Notes: generated by a model not told the origin, from the letters alone. Positions 8,153 through 15,555 are shown, counted from the stretch's first letter. The stretch is 23,336 bases of DNA from an uncultured euryarchaeote (GCA_937897085.1 CALCOR010000371.1:1-23336), one strand, 5' to 3'. Numbers and translations: made by a program.

Positions 8153-10069
8153 ATGCCGGTCCACGACCCTCCCGATGACGACCCCGTCGGTCCTTACTCA
8201 CGGCTGTCGCACACGCAGGCGGACATGTACAGGCGCTGCCCGCGCATGTGGTGGAACCGCTACGAACTGGGCTTGCTGGGTGGGATCCCTCCGATCTTCG
8301 GCTTGGGCCACTCCGTAGAAGACGCCCTCTGTCGCGTCATGCGCGACTCTCCCGTGCTGGTCTCCTCAGACGCCCCTTCCGACACCTTTGACTCACCTCT
8401 GATGGACGTCATCCCCACGCACAACGGCCGTGCCCTCGATGCCATCCAAAGGCCGTCCACTGCCGAGGGTGCTGACTGGCCGGGTACCAGGTTACCTGTA
8501 CTGCCGGAAGCGGAGTGGCCGACAGACCGCGCCGCAATCGAGCAGTGGGCGCTGGCGCGCGCTGAGATTCACTTCCCGCGCGAGTGGGCCGCTGAGAGGG
8601 CGTCATGGGAAGCCGATGCCAATCGTGTCGGTGACTGGGTGGAGTTCGAAGCAAGGAACATGGATGCAGCCCTGGAGATGGTGCGTGCAGGAATTCGCTT
8701 CCACCTCGATGAGGTCGAGGAGTGCATCAGAGTCGGGAACCCGCCATATCTGGCAGGGTTCAGACGGGGTGGAGAGCGGCCGCAATGGCCGGCGCCGGAC
8801 GGATTCCCCTACGAGCATCCGGACCCACACCCGGCGGCACAGGCTGAGGGCGACATCAGTTGGTGCGAGGCGTGGGAATTGGCTAGACCGTGGTTCTGCG
8901 ACCCAGATGCGAGCGATTTCGCCATGTCCTCAGTGCACCCCGAAGGCTGGTTGCAAGGTGAGTATGACCTCGTCTACCGCTGGACCGGAGAAGCGCGTAT
9001 CTTCGATGTGAAGGCTAGCAATGGCACGTCGGACTATTCCTTCGGTTATCCGGAGCAGATGGCTATCTACGCCTATCTCTGGTGGGTCACGCATGACCGG
9101 CAGGAGATGGTGACGGCCGAGGAGATCTGGTATCTCGGGGTGCCGGTCCGTAAGCCTATGCGCGTTCCTGATGAGGCTGCGTTGCTCAGGCTCGAGGCAC
9201 GGCTACACGGCGTGTTCGAGCGCATCAAGGAACCCGGTGAACTCGATGAGGCTGATTTCCCCCCTGAGCCGGAACAGGTGCGCATATTCGCCCCTGGTGG
9301 CGAGCCGTCCGGCGAGCCCGCGCTGCACCCAGATACCCGTTGCCAGCAGTGCGAATACGCTGCGGTGTGCGACGGTTCGCCCTTCCTGGATGAACTGCAG
9401 AACGGCGGCGAGGCCACTAACCCGTTACTGTTGAGCACGACCCTCGACTGCACAGCCATCGGCGACATCGACCCATGGAAGAACGTGCGTGGGCGGGTGC
9501 GCAACGCACGCATGGAGTTGCAGTGGCCGAAGAACGAGGTTGAGGCGCTCGAGTTCTTCCTCGATTTCGATGCTGGCGAATGGGTTGCGGTAGTGGTGAA
9601 ACAGGAGGGCTACGAGCAACCCGACTGGCTGGTCGATGGGGCTATGGTCCGGCTGCGAGACATCATCCCGGCGGCTGGGTACAAGCCGAATCTCAAGAGT
9701 CACATACGCATCGATGTCAGCAGCCGTGGAAGCATCGAGCAGGCACCCGACCCTGACGCAGGCGACTCACAGTTCGACGAACTAGACCCACAGCGTTGGA
9801 ACATCCGCGCCAGGATGTTCAACTTCGAGCACAAGGAATACGCGGATGGCGGCACCAAGTGGGGAACGCGGCTGGTCGATTTCACCGGCGTGATCGGCTT
9901 CCAACTGTGGGACCGTGACAAGGCTCCACAGATGCTGCTCGCCTATGCTCCCGAGCGAGGACACGATGTGCTGGTCGTCGGGGCGACGGCGAAGGATCAG
10001 TTCGGCACGTTGGTGCTCGAAGGCAAGGTGACCTGGGCGCATACCACGCGGTTGGTCCTCAACGAGTGA
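8153..10069 (+). CDS. Fe-S PD-(D/E)XK nuclease-like protein with C-terminal OB-fold (paralog B)
   Basis: A 638-residue paralog collinear with the gene before it. LSHTQADMYRRCPRMWW gives C29, GLGHSVED gives H53 and E56, GEYD gives D272, FDVK gives D285 and K287, and C397-x2-C400-x5-C406 completes the likely 4Fe-4S site. The C-terminal roughly 215 residues again look OB-fold-like but are diverged from paralog A. I chose ATG 8153 because MPVHDPP then aligns with MPVMLPP at the start of paralog A and the lengths match. A TTG at 8108, overlapping the upstream stop as TTGA, would add 15 residues and cannot be excluded. Both copies keep their catalytic residues, so this could be a heterodimeric nuclease or two enzymes with different substrates. 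Confidence 0.8.
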   Translation: MPVHDPPDDDPVGPYSRLSHTQADMYRRCPRMWWNRYELGLLGGIPPIFGLGHSVEDALCRVMRDSPVLVSSDAPSDTFDSPLMDVIPTHNGRALDAIQRPSTAEGADWPGTRLPVLPEAEWPTDRAAIEQWALARAEIHFPREWAAERASWEADANRVGDWVEFEARNMDAALEMVRAGIRFHLDEVEECIRVGNPPYLAGFRRGGERPQWPAPDGFPYEHPDPHPAAQAEGDISWCEAWELARPWFCDPDASDFAMSSVHPEGWLQGEYDLVYRWTGEARIFDVKASNGTSDYSFGYPEQMAIYAYLWWVTHDRQEMVTAEEIWYLGVPVRKPMRVPDEAALLRLEARLHGVFERIKEPGELDEADFPPEPEQVRIFAPGGEPSGEPALHPDTRCQQCEYAAVCDGSPFLDELQNGGEATNPLLLSTTLDCTAIGDIDPWKNVRGRVRNARMELQWPKNEVEALEFFLDFDAGEWVAVVVKQEGYEQPDWLVDGAMVRLRDIIPAAGYKPNLKSHIRIDVSSRGSIEQAPDPDAGDSQFDELDPQRWNIRARMFNFEHKEYADGGTKWGTRLVDFTGVIGFQLWDRDKAPQMLLAYAPERGHDVLVVGATAKDQFGTLVLEGKVTWAHTTRLVLNE

Positions 10070-10080
10070 GCGATAATCGT

Positions 10081-10121
10081 GAGCCTAATTGCTCATAGTA
10101 TTGTCAATCACTGACAGGCTC
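10081..10121. other. Nested inverted repeat between nuclease gene and tRNA
   Basis: GAGCCT (10081-10086) pairs with AGGCTC (10116-10121). Inside it TGTCA (10102-10106) pairs with TGACA (10112-10116) around a five-base loop, so the two stems compete for base 10116. It lies in the 61 bases between the stop of the nuclease gene and the 3' end of the opposite-strand tRNA. There is no T-run, so it is not a convincing terminator; it may act on either convergent transcript. Confidence 0.3.
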
Positions 10122-10130
10122 GCAGTTAGG

Positions 10131-10213
10131 CGCCGAGAGAGAGATTTGAACTCCCGCGTCCAAAGGACAGTGGATTTCGAATCCACCGCGATACCGGGCT
10201 ATGCGATCTCGGC
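10131..10213 (-). tRNA. tRNA-Ser(CGA): tRNA-Ser (anticodon CGA)
   Basis: The minus strand folds as an 83-base class II tRNA. The acceptor stem is GCCGAGA with TCTCGGC, all seven pairs. The anticodon stem is GTGGA/TCCAC around loop TTCGAAA, giving anticodon CGA. A long variable arm has stem GTCC/GGAC with loop TTT. The T arm is GGGAG/CTCTC with loop TTCAAAT and one G-U pair. The discriminator is G, as expected for serine. The CCA end is not encoded and there is no intron. The D stem is short, about three pairs. It decodes UCG. Confidence 0.93.
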
Positions 10214-10279
10214 TGGCGGACCGCTCGACTCACTCACTTCTGATAAGCATGATTACCTGTGTGCGATACGGTTAGGCCA
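10214..10279. promoter_or_regulatory. Divergent promoter region, tRNA-Ser and SAMP-like gene
   Basis: A 66-base gap between divergent transcripts. On the minus strand GCTTATCA (about 10242-10249) lies roughly 30 bases before the mature tRNA 5' end, a fair position for an archaeal TATA box. The plus-strand gene begins at 10280 without a clear Shine-Dalgarno, so its message may be leaderless. No stronger signal is visible. Confidence 0.3.
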
Positions 10280-10480
10280 ATGCAGGTCGAGGTCACCCAC
10301 GAGGGCGAGGAGCATTCCGTCGAAGTCGGCAAGGGGGCGACCATCCGCGATGTTCTCGAACTTCTCGATGTGCCTCCAAGCACCGTGCTGGCGATCCACG
10401 ATGGTGTGATCGTGCCTCACGACAGCCGCATCACCGCTGACATCAGCATCGATCTCGTCGTCGTCTCATCCGGTGGATGA
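10280..10480 (+). CDS. Ubiquitin-like small modifier / sulfur-carrier protein (SAMP/ThiS/MoaD type)
   Basis: A 66-residue beta-grasp protein ending in VVVSSGG. A free C-terminal Gly-Gly is the defining feature of SAMP, Urm1, ThiS and MoaD, which are adenylated by an E1-like enzyme and then conjugated to proteins or loaded with sulfur for tRNA thiolation, thiamine or molybdopterin. The visible pattern fits: beta strands at the start (MQVEVTHEGEE), the helix region ATIRDVLELLDV, then TVLAIHDGVIV. ATG 10280 gives the standard short length; a GTG at 10259 would add seven residues with no family match. No E1-like gene lies in the window. Its stop is 6 bases from that of the convergent permease gene. 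Modifier versus sulfur-carrier role cannot be told apart here. Confidence 0.85.
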   Translation: MQVEVTHEGEEHSVEVGKGATIRDVLELLDVPPSTVLAIHDGVIVPHDSRITADISIDLVVVSSGG

Positions 10481-10486
10481 AGAGGC

Positions 10487-11539
10487 TCACTCCTCTTCGC
10501 TGCTCTGCGGGTTGCTGGACAGCAGCATGGCAATCGGCTTGGTCCGCGGATCGCTCTCGAGAACTATCTTCATGATGACGGCCAACGGCACCCCGAGCAC
10601 CATCCCCATCAGCCCCCAGGCCCATCCCCAGAAGGCGACCACCAACAGCAGCACTATCGGCGAGATATTGAGGCGCTGACCCGCTAGTTGTGGCTCGATG
10701 ACCCCACCCCAGAGTTGTTGGTTGGCGACCAGGATGGCGAGCAGGAACAGAGCGCTCATCGGTTCGAGGACGATGAATCCGAGCAGGATCGGAGGGACGG
10801 TGGCGATCAGGCCGCCGATGTAGGGGATGAAGTCCATCAGGAAGGTGATGCACGCCCACAGGAACCAACCGGGGATGCCGAACAGGTAGAGCAGTGCTCC
10901 GCAGCTCACCGCCTGGCCGAGTGCCACGGTCGCACGGGTGATGACATAGGTGTTGATTCCCTCACCAGAGTTGGCAGCGATGCCGAGCATGCGCTCCATC
11001 TCCTCCGGATAGGCTGCCTTGAGCCGTCCGGGAAGCGTCTCAGCCTCGAGGATGATGAACAGCAGGAAGATGAGCGCGGTGAGCGCGAACACGATGAAAC
11101 TCGCAAGCGAACCGAGCAGGCCTGAGGCGAACGACTCGATCGCCCCGACGGTGATCTGGTCCGTGATCGCGCTGGTGTCGAATGAGTATCCGAACAGCGT
11201 GATGCTCTCCAACCACGCAATGCGCTCATGCAACTTGGTGTTCAATTCAGGCACTTCATCGGTGAATGCCTGCATGTTCGCGTAGAGCAGGATGGAGACG
11301 AAGAACAGCACGACGACGACCGTGAACACGAGCATCCCGTAGGCGGCGATGGGATGACCGTAGCGCTCCTCGAACCATTTGGCGGCAGGGCGGATGAGCA
11401 GGAACAGCAGTACGGCCACAACGAACGGCTGGATGACCGACTTGAGATGGATCAACGCAAGCACCGAGATGAACAGGATAATCGCGATGTGCGATATGGT
11501 GCTCAACTTCAGACTGCGGAAGCCTCCCTTCCCTGACAT
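10487..11539 (-). CDS. AI-2E family permease
   Basis: A 350-residue polytopic membrane protein with about seven or eight helices. The family signature is present: MDFIPYIGGLIATVPP (DFIPYIGG at 236-243) and the later NISPIVLLLV. The N-terminus has two closely spaced helices (about 15-50), a third near 66-86, then a soluble stretch before the rest, as in TqsA/PerM/YdiK proteins. E. coli TqsA exports autoinducer-2 and others in the family act as Na+/H+ antiporters, so the substrate in an archaeon is open. The tail SSNPQSSEEE is short and acidic. The gene lies 74 bases downstream of the PAC2 gene on the same strand, so it may be the last gene of the translation operon or have its own promoter. 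Confidence 0.9.
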   Translation of the reverse strand: MSGKGGFRSLKLSTISHIAIILFISVLALIHLKSVIQPFVVAVLLFLLIRPAAKWFEERYGHPIAAYGMLVFTVVVVLFFVSILLYANMQAFTDEVPELNTKLHERIAWLESITLFGYSFDTSAITDQITVGAIESFASGLLGSLASFIVFALTALIFLLFIILEAETLPGRLKAAYPEEMERMLGIAANSGEGINTYVITRATVALGQAVSCGALLYLFGIPGWFLWACITFLMDFIPYIGGLIATVPPILLGFIVLEPMSALFLLAILVANQQLWGGVIEPQLAGQRLNISPIVLLLVVAFWGWAWGLMGMVLGVPLAVIMKIVLESDPRTKPIAMLLSSNPQSSEEE

Positions 11540-11613
11540 GTGATACCTGCGCTGCTCCGGCGGTACACCGCATCAACAGTTCGCTGTCCGCAAACGGCCG
11601 CGAGCATACCTCG

Positions 11614-12387
11614 TCAGGCGTAGAATGCCTCGGAGTCGCCTTCGGCGCTGTTGCCGAGGCCGATGTCTATCTCAGCAATCTCATCGAGTTCGAAGAACTC
11701 GCGCAACTTCTCGGCGGTTGACTCGGTCGAGTCAATCTCCAGCCCGAGACTCAAGTCGAGCGACTCCTCGATCCACTTCGCCAGCCGGTCCCCTGCTACG
11801 ACGTCGACACTGGTTCCAGCGGTCTCAGCGACTACGCACGCGCTCGGAACTTTGTGGATGGGTGCGAGCGATGCGAGCAGGCCGGTCAGCCCGATGATTC
11901 CGGCTGATGGGTGCTCGCTGCTCACCTCGAGTCCACGTGCTTCCATAGCCTCCTTGTCAGCGGCGCTTGAACAGACCAGATAGACAGACTCCAGTCCGAC
12001 TTCGGCGGCCAGGCCGGCGAGGATCAGCAGCAACCCTGTCCCGGCATCGGAGCACAGTTCGAGTACAGCGGTGGCCACCTCATACTGGCCAGCCGGACTC
12101 AATGGCTGGAAGTTGGCTGTGAGCACGAGGACGGTCTCTCCAGAAGGAAGATCGACAGCACTTACGGTCATGCTCGGAGGCTCTAGCAATCCGTCGTCGT
12201 CCAAGGTGGCGTGTGGTGGAAGGTCGGGGTGGAGAATGCGCAGCACGGTGCGGCTGGGGTGTGTGTTCACCAAGGTATCAAGCACCAACTTGCCCACGTT
12301 TCCAACTCCAGGAACAGCCTCGAGCAGGTAGTGATGATTAGGCAAGGACTCATCGCCATCCTCCCACAAGAGCCTCACTCTACTCAT
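11614..12387 (-). CDS. PAC2-family proteasome assembly chaperone-like protein
   Basis: A 257-residue protein of the archaeal PAC2 (proteasome assembly chaperone 2) family. The N-terminal LLEAVPGVGNVGKLVLDTLV matches the family's conserved PGVGNVG segment, and the middle has the expected alternating strands and helices (TVLVLTANFQPLSP, GLLLILAGLA, GIIGLTGLLASLA). The C-terminus is acidic. Start ATG 12387 overlaps the Nop10 stop as ATGA, which decides the start; upstream in-frame codons are antisense to real coding sequence of Nop10. The neighbourhood aIF2alpha-Nop10-PAC2 is a conserved archaeal arrangement. Related archaeal proteins (PbaA/PbaB type) are linked to proteasome assembly; the direct role here is inferred. 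Confidence 0.9.
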   Translation of the reverse strand: MSRVRLLWEDGDESLPNHHYLLEAVPGVGNVGKLVLDTLVNTHPSRTVLRILHPDLPPHATLDDDGLLEPPSMTVSAVDLPSGETVLVLTANFQPLSPAGQYEVATAVLELCSDAGTGLLLILAGLAAEVGLESVYLVCSSAADKEAMEARGLEVSSEHPSAGIIGLTGLLASLAPIHKVPSACVVAETAGTSVDVVAGDRLAKWIEESLDLSLGLEIDSTESTAEKLREFFELDEIAEIDIGLGNSAEGDSEAFYA

Positions 12388-12635
12388 TCCTCTTCCTCCG
12401 ACTCTGCGGCCCCTTCTGCGACCGTCTTTGACCCCTTCGGTGTCGGAACGGGTAGGGACTGCGCCCACCCGACATCGGTGACATTCTGGAACTGCCGCCG
12501 GCGTTCGGCCTGCGGGTCCTCAGGAGAAAAGCGCAGGGGGGCGGCCGCCTGAGCGGGCGCGCCGCAGGAGGTGCAGGTGGTGGATAACCCATAGGCGCCA
12601 CAGGAGGTGCAGCGTTGGAGTCGCGAACGAGCCAT
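12384..12635 (-). CDS. nop10: Nop10, H/ACA ribonucleoprotein subunit
   Basis: An 83-residue protein. Archaeal Nop10 is usually 55-65 residues and binds Cbf5 in the box H/ACA pseudouridylation complex. The zinc ribbon is complete (C9-x2-C12, C21-x2-C24) and is followed by the diagnostic PLRFSPEDP and an Arg-rich helix. About 25 extra residues follow, ending in EGAAESEEEE, an acidic tail not typical of Nop10. ATG 12635 has GAGGGG just upstream and gives the canonical N-terminal layout. The stop overlaps the PAC2 start by four bases (ATGA). There are 105 bases between the aIF2alpha stop and this start. Confidence 0.93.
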   Translation of the reverse strand: MARSRLQRCTSCGAYGLSTTCTSCGAPAQAAAPLRFSPEDPQAERRRQFQNVTDVGWAQSLPVPTPKGSKTVAEGAAESEEEE

Positions 12636-12740
12636 GTTGTCCCCTCTGCTCTGCTCCCTACATTTGAGGTTCTTTGCACTTACCTGTCATCGAATCTCAC
12701 AGAGGCCATGCGAAGAAGTTGACGTTCTTGCCAAAGGTGA

Positions 12741-13523
12741 CTAGATGCGTTCCGCGCTGGCTGACCCTCCGGCCGACTCCACCGCTGGCAGGACAGCCTG
12801 TTCGACTGCGTTCCAAGCGACCTCTGCCGACTTGTAGTCCGGTGCGAGGATCTCAACCCGGTAGTGCGGAGCGCCATCATAGTGACAGGTCACCTCCACC
12901 TCCTCACCCTCGGAGCCCTTCACCTCTGCGTCTGCGAGCACTTTGCTGATGATTGCGATGCCCGCTTCGTTGGGAACCACAATCTCAAGATGACCGCGCA
13001 CGGCGACGAATGGCGGGACGATGTTCTCTACCGCGAGTTCGACGAACACTGCAATCCAGTCTCCTTCGTAGCCCATCTGCGGTAGCGCTTCGGGGTCGAT
13101 GACCGCCTCTTCGAAGGCACCGTAGAGAGTCCCGAACGCTTCGGTCAGTTCGGAGGCCATCTCGTCGGATCTTCCCTCTTTCCAACCAGAGCGCTCGCCG
13201 ATGATCTTGAGCAACTGGCGTGCGCGGTTCTCGTTCTTCCACGCCTGCAACGCTTCGCGCCGGCGCTCATCGTTGACCGACTTGAGCGACAAGTCGACAC
13301 TCTTGCGGTCCTTGCGCACCCTGGTAACCTTGCCAACTACCCGCTGGCCGACGCGAACGTGGCCGCGGATGTTCTTGACCCAGCCCGCGGCGATCTCGCC
13401 GATGAACACGAATCCCTCGCGGTCGTAGCCAACGAGGTTCAGGTAGGCCCCATTCTGCACGACGCTCTTCACCGTGCAAACGACCAGTTCACCCTCTTCG
13501 GGCCATTCCGACTTCGAGCCCAT
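12741..13523 (-). CDS. Translation initiation factor aIF2 alpha subunit
   Basis: A 260-residue alpha subunit of aIF2, the GTPase complex that brings initiator Met-tRNA to the small subunit. An N-terminal S1 OB domain (about 1-88) begins with the family's PEEGELVVCTVKSV and contains GYDREGFVFIGEIA, followed by VRKDRKSVDLSLKSV. A helical middle follows (about 90-175: RAREL-type helix, TLYGAFEEA). The C-terminal alpha/beta domain ends with VTCHYDGAPHYRVEILAPDY. Start ATG 13523 gives the normal length and lies 15 bases after the S27e stop, so the genes are cotranscribed. The last residues (ESAGGSASAERI) are a short extension. This is one of only two genes here not ending in TGA (it uses TAG). Confidence 0.96.
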   Translation of the reverse strand: MGSKSEWPEEGELVVCTVKSVVQNGAYLNLVGYDREGFVFIGEIAAGWVKNIRGHVRVGQRVVGKVTRVRKDRKSVDLSLKSVNDERRREALQAWKNENRARQLLKIIGERSGWKEGRSDEMASELTEAFGTLYGAFEEAVIDPEALPQMGYEGDWIAVFVELAVENIVPPFVAVRGHLEIVVPNEAGIAIISKVLADAEVKGSEGEEVEVTCHYDGAPHYRVEILAPDYKSAEVAWNAVEQAVLPAVESAGGSASAERI

Positions 13524-13538
13524 TCTTACAGCACCTGT

Positions 13539-13715
13539 TCACTCTAGGGTCTCGAGGACTTTGGCGCTCACCAATTCCGCCTTCCCTCCAGCCGGTCGAG
13601 CCAATGTGGCGCCACAGAGAATACAGGATATCTTTGTGCAGGCACGGACGAACAGAATCTGCTCGCTGCCGCAGTCAATGCACTCCACACGGTGGAACTT
13701 TCGCTCTTCGCTCAT
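13539..13715 (-). CDS. rps27e: Ribosomal protein S27e
   Basis: A 58-residue small-subunit protein. It starts MSEERKFHRVECIDCG and ends AKVLETLE. The zinc ribbon is intact, with C12-x2-C15 and C31-x2-C34 and a further Cys at 26, and the spacing matches archaeal S27e (ECPDC...CILCG). Gaps are 14 bases to the L44e stop upstream and 15 bases to the aIF2alpha start downstream, the standard archaeal L44e-S27e-aIF2alpha order. Confidence 0.95.
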   Translation of the reverse strand: MSEERKFHRVECIDCGSEQILFVRACTKISCILCGATLARPAGGKAELVSAKVLETLE

Positions 13716-13729
13716 CTAGTCGTGCTCCT

Positions 13730-14014
13730 TCACTTGTCCACAAGTTCGAACTTCGACGCTCGCTTCCCCTTGGGAACATGCGCCTTACCAGTCTCGGTGC
13801 AGCGGAATATCAGGTTGACCCGGCGGGTTGGCTTCTCACGACCTTCGGGCTTGGGACGCGGGAATCCGCGGTACCCGGCGGTGACCCTTCGGAATCTGCG
13901 CTGGCCCCACTTGAGCTCGCTCGCCTTCCTCTTCTTCACTCGCTCGACGGTGTGCAGGGTGTGCTTGCCAGCCGCGGGGCTGTAGCGCATCACCTGACGT
14001 GGCATCTTAACCAT
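13730..14014 (-). CDS. rpl44e: Ribosomal protein L44e lacking most zinc ligands
   Basis: A 94-residue large-subunit protein near the tRNA exit site. The body is clear: WGQRRFRRVTAGYRGFPRPKPEG and later GKAHVPKG...KFELVDK. Archaeal L44e binds zinc with two CxxC pairs, the first in YCPxC. Here that segment reads YSPAAGKH (S12, A15), and the second pair reads RCTETG (C72 kept, T75 replacing Cys). Three of four ligands are therefore gone, so zinc binding is unlikely. I checked the codons on the minus strand (AGC CCC GCG GCT; TGC ACC GAG ACT). Start ATG 14014 gives MVKMPRQ, the canonical start with GGAG 9 bases upstream; ATG 14029 would add five residues. It is the first gene of the operon. Confidence 0.93.
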   Translation of the reverse strand: MVKMPRQVMRYSPAAGKHTLHTVERVKKRKASELKWGQRRFRRVTAGYRGFPRPKPEGREKPTRRVNLIFRCTETGKAHVPKGKRASKFELVDK

Positions 14015-14169
14015 CGTTGCAATCTCCATCGCCCTACGGGCGTGGCTTCGACCGACGGCCCCTATTTGAGCATGTCGTGGTTCACCGAGGCCACATTCGC
14101 TCGTGAGGTGGCGTTGGGGACTCCGAACTTCTAAGTCCCACTGGCCCCGCATCGTGTGCGATTGCGGTG
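14015..14169. promoter_or_regulatory. Divergent intergenic region before the ribosomal operon
   Basis: This 155-base gap separates L44e (minus) from the membrane-protein pair (plus). On the minus strand CTCAAATAGG (about 14059-14068) is the best TATA-like element, about 50 bases before the L44e start. On the plus strand only ACTTCTAAG (about 14126-14134) is AT-rich. No hairpin or RNA-like structure stands out. Confidence 0.3.
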
Positions 14170-14961
14170 ATGCCTGAGACTGATTTGCTCGTCCACTTCT
14201 GGCTTCCACTAGCCCTGTTTCCGCTGGGTGTCGCCCTGATGCTGGCGCGAGATTCCACGCGCAAGTGGGCAGGGCGGGTGCTGCTGATCGGCTGCCTGCT
14301 GGCCCCGCTGCTATACCCTTGGGATTTCGCCTCCACAGGGGAAGGTCGGGCCCTGCACCTGGGCCTCGTGGTACTCGGGCCGACGCTGATGTGCGCTGTA
14401 GGCTGCCTGCTGGCATTGTTCGGCGGACCGACACCATTCGCTCCGCTTCCGGAGGGAGTCAGACCGGGTGGATTCCTGCTCCTCGCCGGTGGAATCGCCT
14501 GGTTTGGATGGTTGCTGTTCATCGAGCGGCCTGATATCTCAGGGTCGGCGAATCCATTCTGGCTACACCTCGCCACCAGCCTGTTGACGCTGCTGATCGT
14601 CATCGGTGGATTCGCAGCGGCGTTCACCGTCATGATGGGCGATCGACGCTGGAGTGAGGCTTTGGCGATGGGAGGCATCGCCATCACCTCGTTCATACTG
14701 CTCATCTTCCATCTAGCTCAGGGCACCGAACAAGACGACCCAGTCTTCTGGCGCAGCGCTTCGTGGGGTGCCCTTGGAGACCTGCTCGGCCTGCTCGTCG
14801 GCGGCGTAGGTGCGTTGTTGACCTTCGTACTTGTGGTGTGGATCGGTGAGCGGAACATGCCAGTTCCTGAACCGGTCGCGCCCTTGAGCGAGTCTGAGCA
14901 GGCGCGCGCTAGAGAGATTCTGGCGGAGCATGCCGGTGCATCGGGTGGTGAACAGGAATGA
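14170..14961 (+). CDS. Unknown polytopic membrane protein (about 7 TM)
   Basis: A 263-residue protein that I do not recognise. It has about seven hydrophobic segments, near residues 7-25, 33-50, 62-83, 101-118, 131-155, 161-180 and 197-225. Short charged loops join them. A cytoplasmic-looking tail of about 37 residues ends in an Ala/Glu helix (ESEQARAREILAEH). No catalytic or transport motif is visible. A GTG immediately before ATG 14170 could also be the start. The stop overlaps the next start as ATGA, so the two membrane proteins are translationally coupled and probably form a complex. Placement next to the ribosomal operon does not reveal a role. Confidence 0.75.
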   Translation: MPETDLLVHFWLPLALFPLGVALMLARDSTRKWAGRVLLIGCLLAPLLYPWDFASTGEGRALHLGLVVLGPTLMCAVGCLLALFGGPTPFAPLPEGVRPGGFLLLAGGIAWFGWLLFIERPDISGSANPFWLHLATSLLTLLIVIGGFAAAFTVMMGDRRWSEALAMGGIAITSFILLIFHLAQGTEQDDPVFWRSASWGALGDLLGLLVGGVGALLTFVLVVWIGERNMPVPEPVAPLSESEQARAREILAEHAGASGGEQE

Positions 14962-15479
14962 ACACCGAGGACGGAGATGCGAAGCGCGACTGGCAGACGC
15001 TGGCGCTGGTCGTGCTCACGCTGATCCTGTGCATCTTCGTCGCCAACATCCACCTCGAGGTGCGCGGTGAGGTCTCCGACGTCGATATCGGAATGCGCTT
15101 CTTGCACTCCGCAATCGTCTCGTTCATGCTGACTACGGGCCTGCTGTTCATGTTCACATTGGCCTTCGCTCACAGACAGGCGCGTATCACCGAACAGGCT
15201 CTGGGAATGTTCCTGACGACCGTCGTGGCTGCTCTGGTCTATGGCTGGGTAATCGACGCCGGCTTGCTGCTTCCGGGGGTGGTCGGTGATGTCTGGTCGC
15301 AGTTCTCCACGACCGTGCTCAGGTTGCTCGTCGCCGAGTGCGCTGGCTGGATAGCACTCGGGATCTGCTTCGGACTGCTGCTGGCACTGGTGAGTGGCAG
15401 ACGACATGCAGACGACCCCCTCCTTGAACTGAGTTCAGAGGACTTCACCGCCGCTGAAAGTGATGATTCGGCTGAATAA
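14958..15479 (+). CDS. Unknown membrane protein (about 4 TM), partner of upstream gene
   Basis: A 173-residue protein not recognised as a known family. Likely membrane segments lie near 14-30, 47-70, 82-105 and 125-148. A hydrophilic N-terminus (MNTEDGDAKRDWQ) and an acidic C-terminus (SSEDFTAAESDDSAE) flank them. ATG 14958 overlaps the upstream stop by four bases. It ends in TAA, one of two non-TGA stops in the window. The pair could be a two-subunit transporter or a membrane scaffold, but nothing in the sequence favours one. Confidence 0.75.
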   Translation: MNTEDGDAKRDWQTLALVVLTLILCIFVANIHLEVRGEVSDVDIGMRFLHSAIVSFMLTTGLLFMFTLAFAHRQARITEQALGMFLTTVVAALVYGWVIDAGLLLPGVVGDVWSQFSTTVLRLLVAECAGWIALGICFGLLLALVSGRRHADDPLLELSSEDFTAAESDDSAE

Positions 15480-15555
15480 GTTGACCTGATTCTCCGGGTA
15501 ATGCTCATAATGGGCGCACCGGTCGCCGGGCTGCCTACGGCAGAGTGGTGAGGAC

